NCBI GenBank assembly: GCA_001599975.1
Contig: BCIO01000006.1
Span: 553,587 to 617,586 of the forward strand
DNA from: Cystobasidiopsis lactophilus
Taxonomy: Eukaryota > Basidiomycota > Agaricostilbomycetes > Agaricostilbales > Chionosphaeraceae
DNA length: 64,000 bases
Reading direction: 5' to 3'
Shown here: positions 57,310 to 64,000 of the stretch, piece by piece
Position numbering within the stretch: position 1 is the first letter of the stretch
Layout of the letters: every line of letters starts with the position of its first letter
Position numbers and translations under genes: made by a program
Notes under the pieces: model-generated
Seen by the model: only the letters and a program-made list of their open reading frames with translations
The model's database searches: none
What the model was told of the DNA's origin: nothing

Positions 57310-58745
57310 TTAGCGCGCATCAAGGCAGACAAGAAAGATTACTTGCTGGGTGGCTGAAGTGGTCACGGTCTTGTACAAGGTGTCCATGAAAGCAAGAGGC
57401 TCCTGCCATCTCCGAGCCTTCCTTGCCTCCATCCAAGCTATCTCTTGGTCCGTTCTGGTGTGAGGACGGCGGGTGTTGGACGATGGTAAAGCTCGCCATG
57501 GGACGGGCAAAAAGCCCACTGTCCAGTTGTACTGATGATAGGCCCGAGTCGCCAGATCCTGATCAAAACCGCAGCAGTAAGAGAGAGTGTCCGGGGCAGC
57601 ACCAATTCCACTTGCATGGTCATCGTCGCCCAGGTAAAAGTGTTCTTCGTCAAAATACTGAAGCTGCCGCACCATCCAACCTCGGTACAGGATCGGGCCT
57701 CTGTTGGCAGTGTCTCGAATGAAGAAAGTACAGGCATCGTAGTCTTGCGTCGGCAAAGGGGGGCATATGCCGGCTCCTTCGAAGGCGTTGTTCAGTGGGA
57801 GCGAGTGCGCGCATTTCGTTGTAGTCGCCAGGACACCTTCCCACACTCGGAGTGGGGCGGCCATGAGAGAGTTCCACCCGCGAGTCGTGGGAACGACATC
57901 GTCTTGGATGAACAGAATGTATTCCCCTTGGCTCAAGCGCGCACCCTTCGTGCCAAATTCGTCAGGTCTTCACCTGAGTATGGTCGCAACCCACGCACCA
58001 AATTGTTCGCACTGGTCTCAAAGATGGCAGTAGCTTGGGCTATCAGCAACACCTTCAGCAGCCGAGTGCCGTCTGCTGCAGAAATGAAGTCGCGGACTGC
58101 GGCACTGGCGACCTCGATCGAGTTATCTGAGCATTGATCGAAGACGACAATGAGCTCGTAAGACTCCGTAGTATGCTGAAAGATATGCTGGAGGGTTTCT
58201 GCCACGGTCTCCTACAAATCTTTGATGTTGAGGGCGATCTGATTTTAAGCCCGGAGCAGACTTACTGCCATGTCGTGGACTGTCAACACAATCGAGAACA
58301 CTGGCACTTCTTCTAATTCTGTCTGCACCTCGAGCACCTTGCAAGGCTCGGCCTGCGTGCCCTCAACAGCGGGATCCGGCGGGGTGTGTAGCTGGAGGAA
58401 AGTGGAGCTGGGCAGTCGACAGGCTTGGGCGCCACCAGCCGGCAACAGATCACTTGTGCACGCACAGGGCCCTGGTCGAAGGACTTGCAGAGCGCTTGTC
58501 CGCGATCGACTCGAGACGCGTTCGACAGCCCAGTTTTTTGTTGGCCATACGACGAGGAGAGCCACAAAACAAAGCAGGCTAGCAGCGCGTAGTCGAGACC
58601 ATCTAGTGAGGCTCGTGTGGTGGGCCGCAGTTGGGGAGTCACTGGAAGGCAGCTGGGAAGAGCGTCCACTTGAGCACACGCGCTTACAGGCCAGACTCGA
58701 GCTTTTGCTGCTCACCACTTGATAAGACCCTGCCGTGGTGCCCAT
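57310..58745 (-). CDS. GT2-family glycosyltransferase, type II membrane protein
   Basis: ATG at 58745, Ser-rich cytosolic tail, membrane helix AASLLCFVALLVVW. The GT-A core begins VFSIVLTVHDM, and after an intron TLQHIFQHTTESYELIVVFDQCSDNS gives the classical GT2 nucleotide-sugar fold. LSQGEYILFIQDDVVPT supplies the metal-binding QDD, and FYLGDDDHASG a second acidic cluster. It ends VIFLVCLDAR; the last residues may change if a further intron is used. Introns: about 58270-58207 and 57990-57935 in minus orientation. Donor and acceptor unknown. The prolonged stem with Cys suggests a Golgi luminal enzyme. Confidence 0.8.
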
Positions 58746-59015
58746 TGTCGGTTCGATGACAAATCAAATAACAATAGATCCAGTGCAGAAGCTAGCGAAG
58801 GCGGCTGCCGGCCCTTAGGATTTCGAAGTCGGTCGTCCGCGCGAAAGAGGTCGGACCCGAACGCGAGGAGGTTACTCTCCCCTTAAGTCGACCATTGGCT
58901 CTGGTATGGATAGTGGTCATTATAAACACTGCTACTCCCTGGCTCCGTCCTAAGGCTAATATACAACAACCCAGGACAATCTGTAGAGCGAGCGACGCAA
59001 CCGCGCCCCGTACCT

Positions 59016-61279
59016 CTACGTCAGCAAAGCTGTTATCACGCCCAGCCCTACAACACTAGAGTCTAGAGAAGCACGAGAGCGTTTTGGAGAAGCTGACACA
59101 CCTTTGGCTCGACCCTCTCGGAAAAGTATTTCTGTTCGCTGTATTGTCAACGCTGATTGAGGAGCTCCTGAGAATATGCATACTCTGGCCCACTGTCACA
59201 GCCTCTGGCTTGGATACAAACTCCATCACTACCGTGGCTCGGTCTCCGGTTCGCAGCACAGACTTCTCCTGGATCTCGCTGATGCGGACGGTCTGCCGTA
59301 TTGACGCAACGTGGAGCATGGCTTGATACTTCTGGCTGATGGTCGTGTTGTGATACAAGACCTGCGGCGAAGGTGTGAGCTCCAAACGATAATGGGACCT
59401 CGCCAGACACACCAAGATCGATGCCTCGAAACGACTGATAGCCTTGGGAGGGGCAACATTGTTCGCCACGATTATCATGCCCTTCCTGAGATTCTGTTGA
59501 GCAAACAGCGAGATGCATTAGACTGGGAACTCCCTTTGCATTTGACAGAAGCGCCTCACAGACCGCTTGATCCGCTTCAGCGCAAAACAGACAGATTGCC
59601 CCGCCTCGGCACGGTTGACGCTGACTCGCTTTCGGTGCATACTTCGTATTGAAGTCGGGGTGAACTGGCCCAAAGAGTCCGGCCCTAGGAGGACGTTATC
59701 GCCAACCTTCACGGCTCCGCTGAGAATAATTCCGCTGCAAGTCCCCTCTCCCTGTTGGTAACTCGTTCCCTTGTGATGAGTGATCACTCACGATGCAACC
59801 GCGCCAACAAAAGGCACAGAGAAGATCTCAGACACCGAGAAGTGGAACGGACCAGAGCTATCATATGCACCGCTGTCCTCCGATGTCGGCAGAGCATTCA
59901 GCAGGCATTTCAGCCTGAAAGAAAGACGTGAGCGAAGTATAGGCAGGAAGTATATCACCCACGCATCAAGGCCGTTTCCGTCCACGTTGGAGACCTCGAT
60001 GATTGGAGCTGAGGCGGTCCGTCAGATCCAGGGAGCAGCTCAGAGTACAACGAGCACCTTACCTAGACGCTCGGCCTTGGATGTGATCTTTCTAGCCAGC
60101 TCCACCGCCATTCCCTTGTCTCGCACGAATACCGGCGTCTTCCGGCAGCCAGGGGACTTCAATATCTTGACCAGCTGCTTTCTGGTTTGGGCCTGGATTT
60201 GAGGCGGGGTCATGTCAATCTTGGTGATAACGGTGATGACTTGAAACAGGCGTCAGAGTGGGAGATGGCGAGAAGCAACCTAGGCGCGCACCTGGAACGT
60301 TGAGGGCCAAAGCGACCGAAAGGTGCTCTTTCGACATGCCAATCAACCCGGCGTTGGAGCCCACAATGAGCAAGATGAAGTCAGGGGCCGAACCAGTCAG
60401 CCCGAAAATCGTGGTCTTGAGATACTTCTCGTGGCCGGCGAGATCAATGAAGGAGATAATCTTCGAGGCAGCGGAGCTGATTTGGTCCCAGCTGAGCTGT
60501 TGCTTCCTGATGGTCGACTCGCCGTGCTGAGATGTTACCGCATCAGGCATGACCTCGCGACTGGCGGCGTCGAAACCCAGAATCTCGAGCCCAACTGATG
60601 AGGTCCGCCCAGTCTCGATCTCATGCTTGTGCTTGAACAGAGCGACTCTTGCCCGTCCACGTCCATCATCGAGACGCCCTTTAGTCAAGACTCCAAGCAA
60701 CGTCGACTTTCCAGCATCGACATTCCCGCAGACGCAGATGCGCAGCTCGGAGATGTCCTCCGCCGAGCTCGCGCAGTGCCGGATCAAGAGTCGGAGGCCT
60801 CGAGCTCTGTACTTGATGTCGACCTCCTCGTCATTGCGGTCGGGCAGGTGTTGAGCGTCGCCATCCGTGTTGGGGTTGAACAGCAAGCCGACTTTGGCCT
60901 GGATGCCGTCGCAGGTGGCCTCGATAGTTTGCACTATGCACTGGGTCTGCTCTTGGGACAGCTTCCATGCCTCGTTGGACGTCGAGTCTGACTCGAATAT
61001 TGAGTTCCAGTCTCTCGAATTGAGGTTTCCGGGGTAGCTGAGGCTGACGAGGACCTCGGTCCGCATTGATAGGCGCTGGAGGACGAAGTCTTGGAGCTTC
61101 GAGTCGATCGATGGCTCCAAGAGACGGTCCTTCGACCACCAGGTGAGCTCCATCGGGCAACCGGCGATGAAATGCTCGCTCACAAGCAGCGTCCGACCGG
61201 CGTCAGGATCGGCGTCGATGTCCGGCTGCTTGAGCCGCAAGTTGGCTACTCGATTCTCGATATCGTCTTGACTGGTCAT
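59016..61279 (-). CDS. GTPBP1-like translational GTPase
   Basis: Relative of EF-Tu/eEF1A in the GTPBP1/GTPBP2 group, cytosolic, linked in animals to elongation and mRNA turnover. The ATG at 61279 opens a long exon with a helical N-domain, G1 [12 protein letters not shown], the effector region [12 protein letters not shown], and G3 [18 protein letters not shown]. Later exons give G4 ITKID and an EF-Tu-like domain II ([23 protein letters not shown]). Domain III has the closing block [28 protein letters not shown], obtained by splicing a roughly 54-nt intron with donor GTATGC and branch GTTGAC. Stop at 59016 follows. The fit is clear; length is normal for fungal members. Confidence 0.88.
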
Positions 61280-62074
61280 CGCGGGTGTGCTCCAACTTGC
61301 TTGAAAGGGGTGCGCCCGAGCCAGTCAACTTGGCTTTGGGTCTTGACTCGACCAGTGGCAAGCCGTTGCCGTCTATCGATCAATTGCGTCCCGCGGTAAA
61401 GCGACTTGTTATTTGCTGGACACACTTAAAGGCAAGCTCAAGGCTGTTGCAACCAGAGCTAGGGAAGAACAACGAGGGTGGCGGAGGCATCTCGCCGAAC
61501 GCCATCCACAAGACATCTCTGTTGCCACCTGGTCCCGTCTCCTTTCCTTTTCTTTGGCTGCGTCCACTACAATGACTGAAACTGCTCTCTGTGCCACGAG
61601 CTGAACTGAAACGATTTTGAACAGCCAATAACGCGGCTATCAGGTCAGGACGAGAGCATGCGCGCCAATTTGCCAATCGAGTTGGCCAATAAATCAGCCC
61701 GAATTCCTTCGGCAAGCACCGCCGTTCCAACGGTTTCCGTCGAGAAGTAGAACAAAGGCATGGCTAGTACACGAGCTGGCAGCTGTCACCATTCCATGGC
61801 GCCGCCACTTTGGAAAGGCGCGTCTGGAACCTTGTTGAAAGATGGGTCAAAGCCAAATGCAGAAAAAGGCGATCTTTCCCGAACATTGCTCTCGCTCTCT
61901 CCCAACTACTCTCCATAGCTAGTCGTCCCTATCACTGCTTCAGACTGTCGGTCCGAGCTGCTTTCTGATTCGAACCGGGCTTCGCTCGCAAACAAAAGGG
62001 CTTGCCCATCTGCAAGTGCCCCTGGCGATCTTTGAACGAGGCTGGCGGCTTTTCTTCAACCGCCTGCCGCTAAC
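61280..62074. promoter_or_regulatory. Divergent promoter with four CCAAT boxes, GTPBP1-like / SGNH
   Basis: 795 bases between start codons. CCAAT pentamers in the same orientation occur at 61625-61629, 61665-61669, 61673-61677 and 61686-61690, four in 66 bases. CCAAT is the site of the HAP/NF-Y complex in fungi. No coding-like frame. Confidence 0.5.
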
Positions 62075-63657
62075 ATGCCAAATTCAACATATCAAGCTCT
62101 GCCAACGGACGCGGAAAAGGTGGACTCGGAGCGGCGGCTCTCAGTAGGGTCGATTGCGCTCAAGTCGCCTTTGATCAAAAGTGCTGCCGCCCTCCTCGCT
62201 TGCTGTGGCCTCGTGTACTTCTTTCTCCAGTTCAATGACTTTGACGCCATCCACGCCCTGCCACCGCCGACACCAGCGCTGGAATCAATACCCATCCTCG
62301 TCAATCCTTACGCCTGCCCTGGTCGCATGGCCGAACAGTCGCACGGCAACATGGCATGGAAACCATTCAACGGAGCCGAGCCGGTCGACTATGTGGCGCT
62401 CTTACAATCAAAACACATCGACGACCACCTGCAGTTCTTGCGCAACAAGACTGTCCTGTTCGTCGGCGACAGCATCGATCGCTACAACATTCAAACCCTG
62501 TGCGACAACCTGGGCGAGGAGAGGTCGAACCCGCCAGAGTTCTCGCATCTGTGGGACGAGTATCCGGAGAAGGTGTGTCACGTCGCAATTTTGTCGCATT
62601 TTTGGCAGGGACTGACCATCGCGCTTAGGGGTGCTACGTCGAGAAGCTCGATTTGTTGTTCACGTTGGTCTCGTCCTTCTGCTTTTCCTGACCCGGCTCA
62701 AATTTGGCGTACCAGCAACATTTTTCTATTCGGCAACACCGGGGATGATTCGTGCGGTCTGCTTCCGTCCGGCCTTCGGATCGATGACTAAAATTGACTT
62801 GGCTACAGTTTCTTCCACCACAAGAGTCTGACGGAGGCGCCGTTCGTGACCGAGGAGCGACTCCAAAAGCACGCCCCGCGGATCGCTCAGCTCGGACGCG
62901 TGCCCGACTTTATTCTCCTCAACTCTGGGTGGGCTTTCTCCCTTCACCCCCTTTTTCGTGTACGACAAATCTGATTGCCTGGCCGCAACACAGCGTCTGG
63001 GACATGTGCGCCTTCAACTTCCAGGATGCCCAGCACTGGCTGGAGCCCTCGCAAGAGCTGCCGGACTACCAGCTGGAGATGTACCGCGAGGGGCTCAACC
63101 ACATGATTGACTTAATCGACCAGTGGTGGCCGAGCGCGACCAAAGTGTGGCGCCACACGACCTACCCCAGGCCTGATACCACGAACAATTGGTGGTCCGA
63201 CCGTGAGCCCTTCTGCCTCACTTTCATCTCCTTTTCCAAGAACTGATAAACGACGAAAAAGGTGTGGCCAACGTATCGGACATAGAGCGCACCCAGTATG
63301 CGATCGTCAAGACGGCGCAGACGATCGAGGTGGCGGAGGACGTGATGGCGCTGCGCCAGATCCCGGTGGCCGACTTTGCGCGCATCACGATGGGTCAGTA
63401 TTCGATGAACTTCATCGACGACCTGCACCCGAACCCGCAGCTGCGCTATGCGCTGCTCAACTATGCCCTTTTCCAGTTTGCCAAGTGAGCTTCTTCACTT
63501 TTATGCACTTTGTACACGCAGGTCTTATTGGATTACTCCTGATTACAGCTTGGCTCCACTGACATGCACGTCTGAACCAGCTGCACCTCCCGCGCCATCG
63601 AAAGGATGGCCGCACTCTGAGTGGCTGCTTGGACAGCGACCGTCTCACCCCAAGTAA
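62075..63657 (+). CDS. Membrane-anchored SGNH-type protein (GDS-x-DR family, copy 2)
   Basis: ATG at 62075, cytosolic tail of about 35 residues, membrane helix AAALLACCGLVYFFLQF. The luminal domain has YACPGRMAEQSHGNMAWKPF, block I KTVLFVGDSIDRYNIQTLC with the nucleophile Ser, PDFILLNSG followed by WDMCAFNFQDAQHW, then RHTTYPRPDTTNN and the block V MNFIDDLHPNPQLRYAL with a full D-x-x-H. The last exon after a 64-nt intron encodes a Pro/Ser-rich tail. Introns begin at 62573, 62674 and about 62928, 63203 and 63487. Shared block order with the gene at 2865 shows a common family. Acyl transfer or hydrolysis on a secretory glycan is the likely role; substrate unknown. Confidence 0.82.
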
Positions 63658-63743
63658 TTCCACCCGCACCTAATCCTAGCATATGGACTATTCGACTTGT
63701 ACAATACACTAAAAGGGACTGAAGGGGCTTCTAGAGGCTTTAG

Positions 63744-64000
63744 GATGCAAACCGATTCAGAGCCGGGGGAGAAAAAAAAAGTTCAGCTTCGACCCCCCTT
63801 GGAACAAAACAACGGGAGCGTGCAGGCCCAAGCTGCCTACTGTGAGGGTCCAGCTTCGTTTGAGACAGACAGCACAGCTCACAGTGACAGCGGATCAGAT
63901 CGCGGCATGGACGAGGAGGAGCTGCCGAGGGCGTCGCAGGAGGGCGGCCGGGTCTACTGGGTCTCTGGCCGGACCGAGCTGCTCAAGCGACTGGTGGCTT
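63744..64000 (+). CDS. Start of an unknown gene at right edge, partial
   Basis: From the ATG at 63744 the frame is open to the window end (85 codons), too long without stop to be likely by chance at this composition. It begins with an acidic and charged stretch (MQTDSEPGEKKK; SDSGSDRGMDEEELPRA) and ends GGRVYWVSGRTELLKRLVA. Such an acidic leader is seen in nuclear or cytosolic proteins. It lies only 86 bases after the SGNH stop, on the same strand. No family recognised. Confidence 0.45.

Noticed and set aside
1-64000. Mobile elements, CRISPR arrays, telomere repeats, rRNA or tRNA genes
   Set aside because: Read through on both strands; no transposase, reverse transcriptase, terminal repeats, spaced repeat arrays or RNA-gene structure could be supported.

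Overview
The window reads as a gene-dense basidiomycete fungal genome. Most genes are broken by short introns. Where I could splice in frame they are about 41-71 nt, with GT(A/G/C)NGT-like donors, CTNAY-like branch sites and YAG acceptors. About 28 protein genes fit in 64 kb. The gene set (SCH9 kinase, MOR2/TAO3, ATM1, ALG8, SET9-like SET protein, LYC1-type acetyltransferase, mitochondrial TyrRS) is fungal. Fucose-type glycan genes beside GT90/CAP10 favour Basidiomycota, perhaps a compact Pucciniomycotina or Ustilaginomycotina yeast. The class is inference. I found no tRNA, rRNA, transposon, CRISPR array or virus-like element.

Layout. 1-880: a doubtful partial gene, then a GT92-like transferase (-) divergent from a membrane SGNH protein (+). 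4.6-13.8 kb: mitochondrial TyrRS (+) converges on the giant MOR2/TAO3 gene (-). 14.5-20.1 kb: a second GT92-like gene, a 1.1 kb stretch without a gene, and an APC amino-acid permease. 20.3-25.6 kb: an unknown polytopic membrane protein and SCH9 (both -). 25.9-35.1 kb: a possible tiny membrane protein, a PC-esterase/TBL-like protein, a third GT92-like gene, a DUF1647-like putative transferase and an O-fucosyltransferase-like gene. 35.2-43.7 kb: ATM1, ALG8 and a SET9-like methyltransferase. 43.9-49.9 kb: a secreted SGNH protein, LYC1 and a GT90/CAP10 transferase. 50.6-57.1 kb: a leucine-rich protein, a second PC-esterase/TBL-like protein, a GDP-fucose-type sugar transporter and a Nudix-like protein. 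57.3-64 kb: a GT2 transferase, a GTPBP1-like GTPase, a second copy of the membrane SGNH family, and the start of an unknown gene at the right edge.

How the genes may work together. Thirteen genes look like secretory-pathway glycan makers or modifiers: three GT92-like, one DUF1647-like, one O-fucosyltransferase-like, one GT90, one GT2, ALG8, a GDP-fucose transporter-like carrier, and five SGNH/PC-esterase proteins if the secreted one is counted with the four membrane-anchored ones (ALG8 is the general N-glycan gene). Most have the short cytosolic tail plus single N-terminal membrane segment of Golgi type II enzymes. A reasonable reading is a dispersed neighbourhood for a fucose-containing, probably O-acylated surface glycan, interleaved with housekeeping genes. 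Coordinates are outer limits of each coding region. Intron positions are given where reading-frame continuity could be checked by hand; 5' ends of several genes remain uncertain.
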